Positions 1 through 7,302 of a DNA stretch of 12,847 bases are shown here, in pieces. Under the pieces are notes generated by a model that saw only the letters and a list, made by a program, of their open reading frames with translations, had not been told where the DNA came from and made no database searches. The stretch comes from Rhodospirillales bacterium (GTDB lineage: Bacteria; Pseudomonadota; Alphaproteobacteria; Rhodospirillales; 2-02-FULL-58-16): assembly GCA_021775195.1 (NCBI GenBank), contig JAJFIG010000060.1:1-12847 (forward strand), read 5' to 3'. A program made the translations under genes and the position numbers. Every line of letters begins with the position of its first letter. The stretch's first letter is position 1.

Positions 1-55
1 CGTCGAATGAGAGTTCGGCGGCCCTCGCCGACTGTTCACGCCCGGGATCCGCCAT
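1..55 (-). CDS. Partial CDS, 5' end only, translationally coupled to the acyl carrier protein
   Basis: On the minus strand an ATG at 55-53 overlaps the ACP stop codon (TGA at 57-55) in a TGATG arrangement, and the frame stays open for 18 codons to the window edge. The visible peptide starts MADPGREQSARAAELSFD, which is too short to assign a family. The overlap, and the absence of stops to the edge, suggest a real gene cotranscribed with the ACP. By context it could be an acyl-activating or acyl-transferring partner of the ACP, but nothing in these residues shows that. Confidence 0.5.
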   Translation of the reverse strand, partial: MADPGREQSARAAELSFD

Positions 56-291
56 CAGATCTTGCTCTCGACCGTCGTAACGATGTCGTAAAAAGTCAAC
101 ATGCTCTCGATCTCCGATATCTCGAACGAAATGCTGAATTCCTCTTCCAGGGCCAAGACAAGGCTGACATGGTTTGCCGAATCCCGCTTCTCGACATTGT
201 CCATTTCTGTATCGTCATCAATGGCAGCAGCATCAATATTGAAAATATCCGCCATGACCTGTTTGACAATGTCCGTTATCGAATCCGCCAT
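55..291 (-). CDS. Acyl carrier protein (phosphopantetheine-binding), 78 aa
   Basis: This is a stand-alone acyl carrier protein, a small acidic four-helix protein that carries acyl groups as thioesters on a 4'-phosphopantetheine arm. Its length (78 residues) is typical. The modification site is Ser38 in the motif KRDSANHVSLVLALEEEF; housekeeping ACPs usually read DSL at this point, whereas this one reads DSA. Helix II (about 38-52) and the acidic EEEF stretch are well conserved. The ATG at 291 follows AAGGA at about nine bases. The next gene on the same strand overlaps its stop. The variant DSA motif and the polysaccharide-locus setting suggest a specialised ACP, for example one supplying an acyl group for glycan modification, rather than the fatty-acid synthase ACP. 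The family call is secure; the pathway is inference. Confidence 0.93.
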   Translation of the reverse strand: MADSITDIVKQVMADIFNIDAAAIDDDTEMDNVEKRDSANHVSLVLALEEEFSISFEISEIESMLTFYDIVTTVESKI

Positions 292-464
292 ATTCCGCGT
301 TCCTTAGTTCGCCCCATTCTGCAACGATTCGCCAATCGACGCGCGGAACCATGACGGCCATCCGACCCGCTTGTCAGGCAGATCCAGGCACCATTCAGTC
401 GCACGATCAGGTGGCTTCATGGACGAAGGAATGGTTGGAATCGTGGTAGGTCACATGCCAATAG

Positions 465-1016
465 CATGGTGGAGGGGGCGACGCCAGCGTCGTGCCCAGC
501 ACCGACTTCAGTCCCGACGAGGGGCCGGACTTCCTGCATTGCGGCGCCAGACCGTACTGGTTCGGCGCGGCGCGGCGGCTGCTGGAAATCCCGGTGACGA
601 CGTCCTTTGCCGGGCTCCTGGCCGGTGGGCTGCTGGAGGGGGCCGGCAAGCCCCTCTACGGGGCCGCGACATCGGCCCTCGGATACCGGCTGCACGTGCC
701 GGGGGTCCTGGCGCGCTTAGGCGTCGTGGAGCGGATCCGCCTGACCCCGGAAGGCATCACGCCCGACGAGCACAAACGCCTGACGCGAGCGATGCTGAGG
801 GCCGGGCACAAAGTGTTCACCCTCACCTACCACAGCCCGTCGCTGGCGCCCGGGAACACGCCCTACGTCCGGAACGACACCGATCTGGGGGCGTTTCTCG
901 ACTCGTTACGGCGCTACTGCGACTATTTTTTCGGCGAGGTGGGGGGGCGTCCGGCGACGCTTGGGGAGATCAGGTCGGCGGCAGTGCCGATGAACGGTTC
1001 GCCGGCGTTCCCGTAA
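465..1016 (+). pseudogene. 5'-truncated polysaccharide deacetylase (WalW-like), C-terminal half only
   Basis: The frame encodes the C-terminal part of a carbohydrate-esterase-4-type deacetylase of the WalW-like group found in alphaproteobacterial polysaccharide loci. Recognisable segments are DASVVPSTDFSPDEGPDF, LLEIPVT and FTLTYHSPSLAPGNTPYVR, followed by the Asp/Tyr-rich helix LGAFLDSLRRYCDYFF. A GTG at 492 is the first possible start, but family-like residues (DASVVPSTDF) begin upstream of it at about 480, and the frame is closed by TAG at 462-464. The N-terminal half, with the metal-binding Asp and His-x3-His motifs of the NodB fold, is absent and I do not see it in other frames upstream. 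I therefore call it a remnant with a breakpoint near 465-480. It ends 23 bp from the convergent methyltransferase-kinase gene. A short protein from the GTG (174 aa) could be made but should lack deacetylase activity. Confidence 0.72.
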
Positions 1017-1039
1017 GCCCGGAACTGGAGATATGCGGG

Positions 1040-3106
1040 TCAGGCCGCCGACGACGCCTCGTCCAATATGGCGTTGACGACCGGGAGAACCCGCTTCTCG
1101 ATGGCGCGGCCATCGTAGATCAGGGAGAAGGGCACCTGATTGGCGAGGTGGTGAAGCCATCCGAGATAGACGAAGTCACGGTAATGTGCCGGCTCGACAC
1201 CGCAGCGGACGAAAAACTCGTCCAGGAAGGCGCGTTCCTCGCCGACGGGCCAGGTCCCGGTGCCGAGCAATGAAACGGCCTGGGACAGACCCACGCCCGG
1301 ATTCGAAAGGTGCATGTTGACGCTCATCAGGTAGTTGATGGCATCGAGAACCGGAAGGCCGGCCTGGTCGCCGCTCTCCCAATCGATGACGCCGCTCACG
1401 CGGCCCCCCTCGACGAATATGTTGCTGGCGCTGAAATCGCCATGAGCCAGGCCGACTTTCACCGGGCGCCCGGTCAGGCGGCCAAGGAACAGGCTCCGCA
1501 GCCTGTCCGCGACCCCATGATCGTCGATCAATGAAACGACCCGCTGCAAGGGCCGGTCGACCAAACGGTCCAGCAAGGGGCCGTCGAGCGCTTGCGGCTC
1601 CATGGCCTCGTGGGCGGGGTTCATGGCCTGCAACAGCGCCGTCACGTCGGGCAGGAGGGCGGTGCGCCCCCGCTCCCGCAAGCCGTCGGACAGCGCCACG
1701 CCGGGCAGCCGCTCCTCGACGAAATAGGGCAGGTTCTGAACCTTGCCGCTGGTCAGGGGGCGCGGCGCCCTGACGCCGGCTTTCCCGGAGACGACGCCGA
1801 GGAGAGCGAGATTGTTGTTCTCCGCCGCTTCACTGACGGAATTGAACGGCACCTTCATGACGACGCGCTCGGACCCCAGGGAGCCGACCAGCACCCCCTT
1901 GTCCTTGTCGGCGACGAAATAGTCCTCGATCGTAACGGCGGGCGGCGCGCCCTTCCCGAGATCGCGCCCGGCCTGGTCCATGATCCGCTCAAGCAGACGA
2001 GGCCCGGCGTGGTCCGACACCGAGTTCACGATTCCATAGGCGGGAACGAAGAACCTGTTGCGCTTGATCCTGTCCCCGATCGCGGCGGGTGGTCTATCCC
2101 GCCAGTAGGGGACGTTGGCATCGACGGGGTCTATCCGCTCGAGCCTGCTGTAGCCTGGCGACAGCCCGAAGAATTCCTGGCGCGAGAACCCGGCCTGGCG
2201 GAGCAGTTTCCGATAGCCGGGAACGGAGTAGGTGAAGGTGCGGTAGGGTTGATGATTGACCGCAATCGAGTACAGGTTCGCCAGGAGCCGCGGCAACAGG
2301 GATCCGTACCTCAGAGCCGAGTGATGGTCGGGGCGCCCCGTGAAGTATTCGTAATTCAGGCGGTTTTCGATGGCGACGAATAGCTGGCCGTCGGGCTTCA
2401 GAACGCGCCTGATCTCCTTGAGAAAGGCGAGCTGTTGGCGCCGCGGGTTGGTGGCACCGAAGTGGATCCGAATCATTTGCAGGGCTTTCGCGATCCTGCC
2501 GTCGGCACCGGAATAGAGACTCTCGTCGTCGGCCACCCACTCGAGCACGCCGGAAACCGTTACACAGTCGAGGGACGCATCGGGAAACGGAAGATATCTG
2601 CCGTCACCGCCGGCAATCAGGACGATGTCGTCATCGGCGTTAAAAATGGAGAACCGGCGACGCGCGAACTGCAGACGCTCCCAAGTGAGATCCATGGCGT
2701 AACAGCGGCGAACCTGCGGTGCGATGTTCTTGACGAGATTGCCGAGGCCGCACCCGAGGTCGAGAACCACGGCGTCGGGCGGCAGAGAGAGAAACATCTT
2801 CCATGCATAGCGCCCGTCGGCGACGAGGTTGTCGAGCCAGTCGGGGTTTCCCTTGACCAGTTCAAGGAAGCGGCGGACGACACGGGGCCAGTCCTGCTCG
2901 GCGACCGGGCGGACGAGTTCCGCCATTTCGGGCCTGGGAACCGGGTTGAAGTAGTAATCGTGGCGGCCGCAGCGCAGGTCGATGATCCCGTCCGCCCGCC
3001 GACCGGAAAATCCGCACGCACCGCAATGCAGGTTGTCCACGTCACCGTGCAGGATTTCCGAACATTTCGGGCAGCTGAACGAATGTTCGCTGTTCATGGT
3101 GGTCAT
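1040..3106 (-). CDS. Zinc-ribbon / SAM methyltransferase / APH-type phosphotransferase fusion, 688 aa
   Basis: Three modules are visible. Residues about 10-35 hold a zinc ribbon (C12-x2-C15 and C28-x2-C31). Residues about 95-330 are a class I SAM-dependent methyltransferase with motif I VLDLGCGLG at 114-122 and acidic residue D139 at the end of strand 2. Residues about 395-680 are an aminoglycoside/choline-kinase-like phosphotransferase with K418 (VVMK), the Brenner motif HGDFSASN at 555-562 (catalytic D557, metal-binding N562) and IDWE with D575. No signal peptide or membrane segment is seen, so it is probably cytosolic. Methyltransferase-kinase fusions are known in polysaccharide chain termination (WbdD caps O-antigen with methyl phosphate and has the same domain order). 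A similar capping or decorating role here is inference, since WbdD's kinase is of a different subtype. ATG at 3106 has only a weak upstream AGGG; the second ATG (codon 4) is an alternative. The preceding 263-bp spacer is rich in dyads. Confidence 0.88.
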   Translation of the reverse strand: MTTMNSEHSFSCPKCSEILHGDVDNLHCGACGFSGRRADGIIDLRCGRHDYYFNPVPRPEMAELVRPVAEQDWPRVVRRFLELVKGNPDWLDNLVADGRYAWKMFLSLPPDAVVLDLGCGLGNLVKNIAPQVRRCYAMDLTWERLQFARRRFSIFNADDDIVLIAGGDGRYLPFPDASLDCVTVSGVLEWVADDESLYSGADGRIAKALQMIRIHFGATNPRRQQLAFLKEIRRVLKPDGQLFVAIENRLNYEYFTGRPDHHSALRYGSLLPRLLANLYSIAVNHQPYRTFTYSVPGYRKLLRQAGFSRQEFFGLSPGYSRLERIDPVDANVPYWRDRPPAAIGDRIKRNRFFVPAYGIVNSVSDHAGPRLLERIMDQAGRDLGKGAPPAVTIEDYFVADKDKGVLVGSLGSERVVMKVPFNSVSEAAENNNLALLGVVSGKAGVRAPRPLTSGKVQNLPYFVEERLPGVALSDGLRERGRTALLPDVTALLQAMNPAHEAMEPQALDGPLLDRLVDRPLQRVVSLIDDHGVADRLRSLFLGRLTGRPVKVGLAHGDFSASNIFVEGGRVSGVIDWESGDQAGLPVLDAINYLMSVNMHLSNPGVGLSQAVSLLGTGTWPVGEERAFLDEFFVRCGVEPAHYRDFVYLGWLHHLANQVPFSLIYDGRAIEKRVLPVVNAILDEASSAA

Positions 3107-3161
3107 CAGCGTCGTGTTGCCCTATGCCCGTTCAGGTGGGTGATTTCGCGATGAACGTCGC

Positions 3162-3209
3162 ACGGCAGGTTGTTCGGAGCATGACAATCGGGACAAGACA
3201 ACCTGCCGT
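3162..3209. repeat. 12-bp perfect inverted repeat with 24-bp spacer
   Basis: ACGGCAGGTTGT at 3162-3173 is exactly complementary to ACAACCTGCCGT at 3198-3209. It lies 56-103 bp upstream of the start of the methyltransferase-kinase gene. It could be an operator bound by a dimeric regulator or a stem-loop in the leader RNA. The 24-bp spacing is about two helical turns plus the arms, which would suit either reading. Confidence 0.55.
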
Positions 3210-3262
3210 TCGAACGTATCCTTCGCCTATTTGTACCCGAATCACATGAACCATGGAACGAC

Positions 3263-3279
3263 CCGTTTCCCGGAAACGG
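3263..3279. promoter_or_regulatory. 17-bp near-perfect palindrome, possible operator
   Basis: CCGTTTCC at 3263-3270 and GGAAACGG at 3272-3279 are perfect complements around a single C. The palindrome sits about 160 bp upstream of the methyltransferase-kinase start and about 90 bp beyond the end of the upstream minus-strand gene. The one-base centre is too tight for a good RNA hairpin loop without opening pairs, which makes a DNA-binding site more likely than a terminator. No regulator is identified. Confidence 0.35.
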
Positions 3280-3338
3280 CTTGCCCCCGAATGGGATTGT
3301 CCCCGCGCAGGATGAAAACGGCTGGTCAGGGAGGCGCG

Positions 3339-3360
3339 CCGGCCCGCTGGCGCGGGCCGG
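3339..3360 (-). terminator. GC-rich hairpin just after the 304-aa gene, possible terminator
   Basis: CCGGCCCGC (3339-3347) and GCGGGCCGG (3352-3360) form a perfect 9-bp stem with a TGGC loop, starting ten bases past the minus-strand stop codon at 3370. There is no U-tract directly after the stem on the minus strand (a short TTTT comes about 20 bases later), so it may stall polymerase or protect the RNA 3' end rather than be a classic intrinsic terminator. Confidence 0.45.
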
Positions 3361-3369
3361 GGAGTTCAA

Positions 3370-4284
3370 TCAAGCGCGTTTGGAAGACGTAACCGCCAAC
3401 ACAAGAACCACGCCGGCAATCGAAATATAAAAAATCGGAAGTGTTATCAACTCGTACAATATGTTGAGGATGATTTCCTTCAATGTCATGGGGCGAACGG
3501 CGCCCTTTCGGTCGCGGCGGGCATAGTGAACGCTGCCATCGTGGGAATAGAGGGAAATGCCGCCATGGCCCTGCCAGGACAAGGCCGCGAAGGACAGGCC
3601 TCCGCCCGGCAATCCTTCATCCAATGCGACATCGAGAGAAAAATCCCCCAGCCCCAGCATGTTGAACGAGATCCGTCCGTTCTCATCGAACTCCGGCGCC
3701 AGCAAGAGGTCGGCAAGGGGAACAAGCACCTCGTCGACAAGAACCTGGGACGGATACCCACTCAGGCTGAGAACATACCCAAGGCGGCCATTGGCACCAT
3801 TTTCAGGGCCGCGGGTTCGGGGATCTTCGCGGCTGTCCGTGGCAGGGCCCGGCGGCGGCAACGCCAGGGCAACGGTTTTCAACGCGTCCCTGGTCCTGGG
3901 CCTGGTCTTGGCCTTGGCCTTGGCCTTGTCGCGACCACGCGGCATCAATTCCCGCCCATCGTCCCCGGATGCGCCGGCGTCACGGGACATGGTCACGACC
4001 GGCATTTCCTCGACGACCGCCTCTTGACCGAGATCGCCAAGAATATCCGTTCGCAAATCAATGTCGCCGGCGGTAATCGTTGTTTGCGGCCCCATATTGC
4101 CGATCGGCATTCGGATGACATCCGGCATTTGAACTGGACCCATGATCGGGCCGAAGGCCGAGGCCGCGTCGCCCGCCGGATCAAGCGGGCTCGCCGCCGC
4201 CTCGTGGGCAGCGCAACAGATGACGGATACCGAAAGACCGACGGCGATCATCGCCCTTCCGACCGCAAGACGAAAAAAAACCAT
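3370..4284 (-). CDS. Secreted protein of unknown family with C-terminal membrane anchor, 304 aa
   Basis: I do not recognise the family. The N-terminus is a Sec-type signal peptide: basic start, hydrophobic core at about 11-26, likely cleavage after AHEAAA near residue 31. Residues about 32-115 are Gly/Pro/Asp/Met-rich and probably flexible. Residues 118-132 form a basic Lys-Ala/Arg tract (KAKAKAKTRPRTR) encoded by a degenerate hexanucleotide repeat. Residues about 165-250 look folded, with beta-like hydrophobic stretches (GRLGYVLSLSGYPSQVLVDE, GGLSFAALSWQGHGGISLYS). A single membrane helix at about 272-297 is followed by a short SSKRA tail, giving a periplasm-facing, C-terminally anchored topology. 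The TM-plus-basic tail resembles sorting-type C-termini, but I see no known sorting motif. ATG at 4284 follows GCAGGAG closely. It is divergent from the heparinase gene, so it may work in the same polysaccharide pathway; this is inference. Confidence 0.75.
   Translation of the reverse strand: MVFFRLAVGRAMIAVGLSVSVICCAAHEAAASPLDPAGDAASAFGPIMGPVQMPDVIRMPIGNMGPQTTITAGDIDLRTDILGDLGQEAVVEEMPVVTMSRDAGASGDDGRELMPRGRDKAKAKAKTRPRTRDALKTVALALPPPGPATDSREDPRTRGPENGANGRLGYVLSLSGYPSQVLVDEVLVPLADLLLAPEFDENGRISFNMLGLGDFSLDVALDEGLPGGGLSFAALSWQGHGGISLYSHDGSVHYARRDRKGAVRPMTLKEIILNILYELITLPIFYISIAGVVLVLAVTSSKRA
3892..3930. repeat. Degenerate hexanucleotide tandem repeat inside the 304-aa gene
   Basis: On the plus strand the unit CTTGGC is repeated three times perfectly at 3907-3924, followed by CTTGTC and preceded by diverged units such as CCTGGT and CCTGGG. 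On the coding (minus) strand it encodes alternating Lys-Ala, then Arg/Pro/Thr. A six-base unit keeps the frame, so slippage would change the length of the basic tract without breaking the gene. Confidence 0.6.
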
Positions 4285-4726
4285 TACTCCTGCCCGCGAT
4301 TACTCCGCCACAACTGACAAGATACGAAAAAACCAAACGAATTCGACGTTGTTATTGTGATCCGCCATAAACGACTATGCAACCAGAGAAAAACAACTCT
4401 CCAGTACTGATGTGATTTCCAACTTAATACAACCATATGCCGCCCATCCGATCCGAACGGGACTCGTTACTTGACCGGCACCGTTCGACCGTCCTGGCAA
4501 ACCCGGCGGATCGGAGCCGAATGCCCGGTCCACCCCCTGCCGGCACGTTCAGGCGGATGGTGCCCGGTCCCGTGGGCGTGGAGTGGATTCATCACGGCAA
4601 TAATGCCATAAACCAACGGGCACGGATGGGTCCATGGCCAATGTTCGTTCCGGGGGCCGTGACCCTTTGCGTCCCGGAATGTGGCCGCGCGGCGGGGGGA
4701 TGGCAACCAATGGACACGGGCAGCGA
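4285..4726. other. Divergent spacer between the 304-aa gene and the heparinase gene
   Basis: This stretch separates two divergent genes. Its left half (4285-4440) is clearly AT-richer than its surroundings and probably holds both promoters, though I find no convincing -35/-10 pair on either strand. An 8-bp direct repeat ATTACTCC occurs at 4283-4290 and 4299-4306; read on the minus strand the first copy contains the ribosome-binding region and start of the 304-aa gene. The right half (4440-4726) is GC-rich and has open frames with no coding-like composition. The heparinase start may extend into its last 93 bases. Confidence 0.5.
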
Positions 4727-7147
4727 ATGACGCACGGACTTGCAAGCGGCCTGCGCCGCGTCGTCGTGGACCTGTGCCATCGGCTCCTCGATTCCCGGGA
4801 AAGGCCGTATCGCCCCGACCTCGGGGACGCCGGTTTCATCGCCGTCCTGGCATCGCTGACCGGCAGCGGGGCGTCGCCGGACCTGCGCGAGGCCGGCCGA
4901 TTGTCCCTGTCCGGCGACCTTCGGGGAGCGCGGGCCCGGGTCGCGCATCATTTCCGCTCGCGGCCAACTCCCCGGTTCTTTGCCGACATCGGGCAGCTCA
5001 ACGCGTTGGCGCAGCGGCTGGAGACCGAGCGGCCGGGACCGGCGAGAGATCTCCTCGATCGGGCGGAACGGGACTGCGATAGCGGACTGCGGGTTTACGC
5101 GGCGCGGACGCCACCCCTTGCCGGCGGACTGGACTGGGAGCGGCTCGCGGCAGGGCCCGGCAACGATATCCTTTATCCGGTTCGCCCACACCGGTTCGGC
5201 TTCGCGCCGCGGCTGGCGTTCGCCGCCCTTCATGGCAGGGATACCCTTGCCGTGCTGGGCACCGTTCTGAAGGGCTGGATGTCCCGGGCCGCAAGCGGCC
5301 GCGGCCGCGACCCCTATGTAAGCAACCTGGTGGTCATCTATCGGGTGCTTGCGTTGAGCTGGACCTGGGCGCTGGTCGCCGGGCACCCGGACGCGGCGGT
5401 TCACGACGACGGCGATTTGGAGTTCACCCTGCTCAAGATCCTGTATGCGGACGCGCGGCATCTGGCGCCGCGGCTGGGCGATTCGTACCCCAACAACCAT
5501 CTGCTCGCCGACGGCTTCGCCGCCTGGTACCTGGCGACCCTGTTCCCCGGATTCCTCGGCCCGGCGCAGGACTGGCCGCTGGAAGGGGAAACCCTGTGGC
5601 TGAACGAACTGCGCCGGCAGGTCTACGGGGACGGCGGCAGCTTCGAGCATTCGATCCATTACCACGAACTGGTCTGCGAAATGACCGTGGCCTATGTGCT
5701 GTTGAGCCGGCGCAACGGGGTAGAGCCACCCGCCTGGGTGGTCCAGCGCCTGGAGCGCATGCTGGCCCTGCAGGCCGCCCTCGCGGGGCCCGAATGCGCG
5801 CCGCTGGCGATCGGCAACACGACCGAGGACCCGCTGTTTCCCCTCGATGCCGGCGACGGCTGGGCGAGCGGCGCCCTGCGGGAGGTCTATCGCGCCCTGT
5901 TTCAACCCGCGCTGTCGCCGGCGCCGGACGACGACCCGACGGTGGCGCGGGCCTTCTGGATGCTGGGCGGGGAGATGGCGCCGCCGCCCGCGGACGGGGT
6001 GCCGGGCGGCGCCGATTGCGCGTTTCCCGAGGCCGGGCTGTTCGTCTTCGCGGAGTCCGACGCGGGCTCGCGGCTAGTCCTGCGGACGGGGCCGGCGGCG
6101 GGACTGCCGCTGAGCGCCGGGCACATGCACGCCGACCTGCTGAGCGTCTACCTGACGTTGGAAAACGCGCCGGTCATCGTCGCGCCGGGGACATATTCGT
6201 ACCGCCTGGAAGCCAGCGACGGCGACCCGGCCGCCGCGGCCATCGCCGCCCATCTGAGAAGCCCGGAGGCCCACAGCGGGCTGGTGCTGGCGGGGGAAAA
6301 TCCGCTGCTGCCGTGGACCCGCGGTTATGGCAAAAAGAAGGACGTGCCGAGCCGGGTCGTCTCCAGGGCCGTGCGGGAGGACGGGGTCGGCGCGTGGGCC
6401 GAGGGGGAGGTGACGGGGACCACGGCCTACACCGGTCATCGCCGGGGCGTCGTTCACGTTCCCGGACATTACTGGCTGGTCTACGACCTGCCGCCGGCGG
6501 CGGCCGCGGCCGACGGCGCCAGCATCGGATGGCAGGTCGCCCCCGATGCCGAAATTACCCTGGACGGCGGCGGCGCGGCCCGGGTGCACGCCGGGGGCCA
6601 GGTTTTGCGGATCATCGGCAGCGACGGCGCCGGGACCCCAAGCGTGGCCGCCGGGCAGGACGTGCCGCCGAGAGGCTGGGTCTCGGAGAGCTACGGGGCG
6701 GTTCGGCCGGCCCCTCACCTGCGGTTTGCGCTGCAACGCACGGATGCGCCGGCGGCGTTCCTGCTAGCGCCGGGGACGCGGGCGGACTCGGTGCCGCCGC
6801 GCATCGAGGTGACGGCGGGCGACGACGGCGCCCTCGGTTTTTGCGTGGTCACCGGCGACGACACCGATTATGTCCTGCTCAACCCCGGCGGCGGCGATAG
6901 CCCGGCGGCAGGCTGGGGGATCGACTTCAGGGGCCGGTTGCTGTGGCTGAGGACCCGGAACGGCAGGCCGGTCGAGGTGCGATGGATCGAGGGGCGGGGC
7001 CTTTCCTGGCCCGAACACGGCCTCGAGATCAAGGCGAAGGGCGGCGCCTCCGGCATTGACCTCCGCCAGACCGCGGCGGGGACCGAGGTTCGCGCCGGAG
7101 TCGGGGACGAGCTTTCGATCCTTTGGGATCAAGCCCCAAGGTCATGA
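4727..7147 (+). CDS. Heparinase II/III-family polysaccharide lyase, about 806 aa
   Basis: This protein belongs to the heparinase II/III-like (alginate-lyase-fold) polysaccharide lyases, which cleave uronic-acid-containing glycans by beta-elimination. Numbered from the ATG at 4727, the N-terminal alpha-helical toroid (about 1-400) carries PNNHLLADG (N256, N257, H258) and YGDGGSFEHSIHYHEL (H311, Y312, H313, E314). The C-terminal beta-sheet domain starts near 430 and has the hallmark GHMHADLLSVYL (H466, H468, D470) followed by IVAPGTYSY. These are positions where the family places its catalytic His/Tyr and metal ligands. No clear signal peptide is seen. The frame is open upstream to ATG 4634 (837 aa) with another ATG at 4700. 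I prefer 4727 because third-position GC is noticeably lower before it. It probably trims or degrades the polysaccharide made nearby; the substrate is unknown. Its stop overlaps the next short frame by ATGA. Confidence 0.9.
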   Translation: MTHGLASGLRRVVVDLCHRLLDSRERPYRPDLGDAGFIAVLASLTGSGASPDLREAGRLSLSGDLRGARARVAHHFRSRPTPRFFADIGQLNALAQRLETERPGPARDLLDRAERDCDSGLRVYAARTPPLAGGLDWERLAAGPGNDILYPVRPHRFGFAPRLAFAALHGRDTLAVLGTVLKGWMSRAASGRGRDPYVSNLVVIYRVLALSWTWALVAGHPDAAVHDDGDLEFTLLKILYADARHLAPRLGDSYPNNHLLADGFAAWYLATLFPGFLGPAQDWPLEGETLWLNELRRQVYGDGGSFEHSIHYHELVCEMTVAYVLLSRRNGVEPPAWVVQRLERMLALQAALAGPECAPLAIGNTTEDPLFPLDAGDGWASGALREVYRALFQPALSPAPDDDPTVARAFWMLGGEMAPPPADGVPGGADCAFPEAGLFVFAESDAGSRLVLRTGPAAGLPLSAGHMHADLLSVYLTLENAPVIVAPGTYSYRLEASDGDPAAAAIAAHLRSPEAHSGLVLAGENPLLPWTRGYGKKKDVPSRVVSRAVREDGVGAWAEGEVTGTTAYTGHRRGVVHVPGHYWLVYDLPPAAAAADGASIGWQVAPDAEITLDGGGAARVHAGGQVLRIIGSDGAGTPSVAAGQDVPPRGWVSESYGAVRPAPHLRFALQRTDAPAAFLLAPGTRADSVPPRIEVTAGDDGALGFCVVTGDDTDYVLLNPGGGDSPAAGWGIDFRGRLLWLRTRNGRPVEVRWIEGRGLSWPEHGLEIKAKGGASGIDLRQTAAGTEVRAGVGDELSILWDQAPRS

Positions 7148-7302
7148 TCCGCCGCCGGCAGACGCTTCTAACCGGGGCGGGGCGGTCCGGCGACCCTAGG
7201 ACGACGGGAGCCGGCAGCACCAGCGTAAGGCCGAGCCTGATGCCGATGCTGCAGCAGACCACGGGAGAGGCGCGCCTTGCAGACCACAAACGACGCCATT
7301 AG
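7144..7302 (+). CDS. Short frame, 52 aa, possible remnant of a Tat-secreted protein gene
   Basis: An ATG at 7144 overlaps the heparinase stop (ATGA), and the frame runs to TAG at 7300-7302. The first residues, MIRRRQTLLTGAG, look like the start of a twin-arginine signal peptide, but no hydrophobic core follows. The sequence turns Gly/Ser/Thr/Arg-rich (RSGDPRTTGAGSTSVR) and does not resemble a folded protein. Either this is chance, or a downstream cotranscribed gene lost most of its body soon after about 7180. I favour a remnant, weakly. Confidence 0.25.
   Translation: MIRRRQTLLTGAGRSGDPRTTGAGSTSVRPSLMPMLQQTTGEARLADHKRRH

Noticed and set aside
351..449. 32-codon plus-strand frame (ATG 351) with GGAA upstream, before the deacetylase remnant
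   Set aside because: It is too short and featureless to support as a gene; it could be part of foreign sequence joined at the breakpoint, but nothing identifies it.
371..1273. 300-codon plus-strand frame spanning the deacetylase remnant
   Set aside because: It is Arg/Gly/Pro-rich and unlike any protein; the alternative frame gives clear deacetylase-like sequence to its stop at 1016, and the rest is antisense to the methyltransferase-kinase.
1592..3154. Two long plus-strand frames (1592-2383 and 2435-3154) opposite the methyltransferase-kinase gene
   Set aside because: They are antisense shadows of the gene carrying the SAM and kinase motifs, and have no recognisable domains of their own.
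3106..3369. 87-codon minus-strand frame (TTG start) overlapping the methyltransferase-kinase start by ATGA
   Set aside because: It runs through all three dyads and the terminator-like hairpin, has irregular composition and a weak start codon; the CPDCH segment is too little to support a zinc-binding protein.
4592..5905. 437-codon open frame on the minus strand opposite the heparinase gene
   Set aside because: It is a shadow frame in very GC-rich DNA: its product is Gln/Arg/Pro-rich without domain motifs, whereas the plus strand encodes recognisable heparinase II/III motifs over the same bases.
5596..6900. 434-codon plus-strand frame inside the heparinase gene
   Set aside because: It is an out-of-frame shadow with extreme Arg/Gly/Ala content and no motif; the main frame has the family signature throughout.
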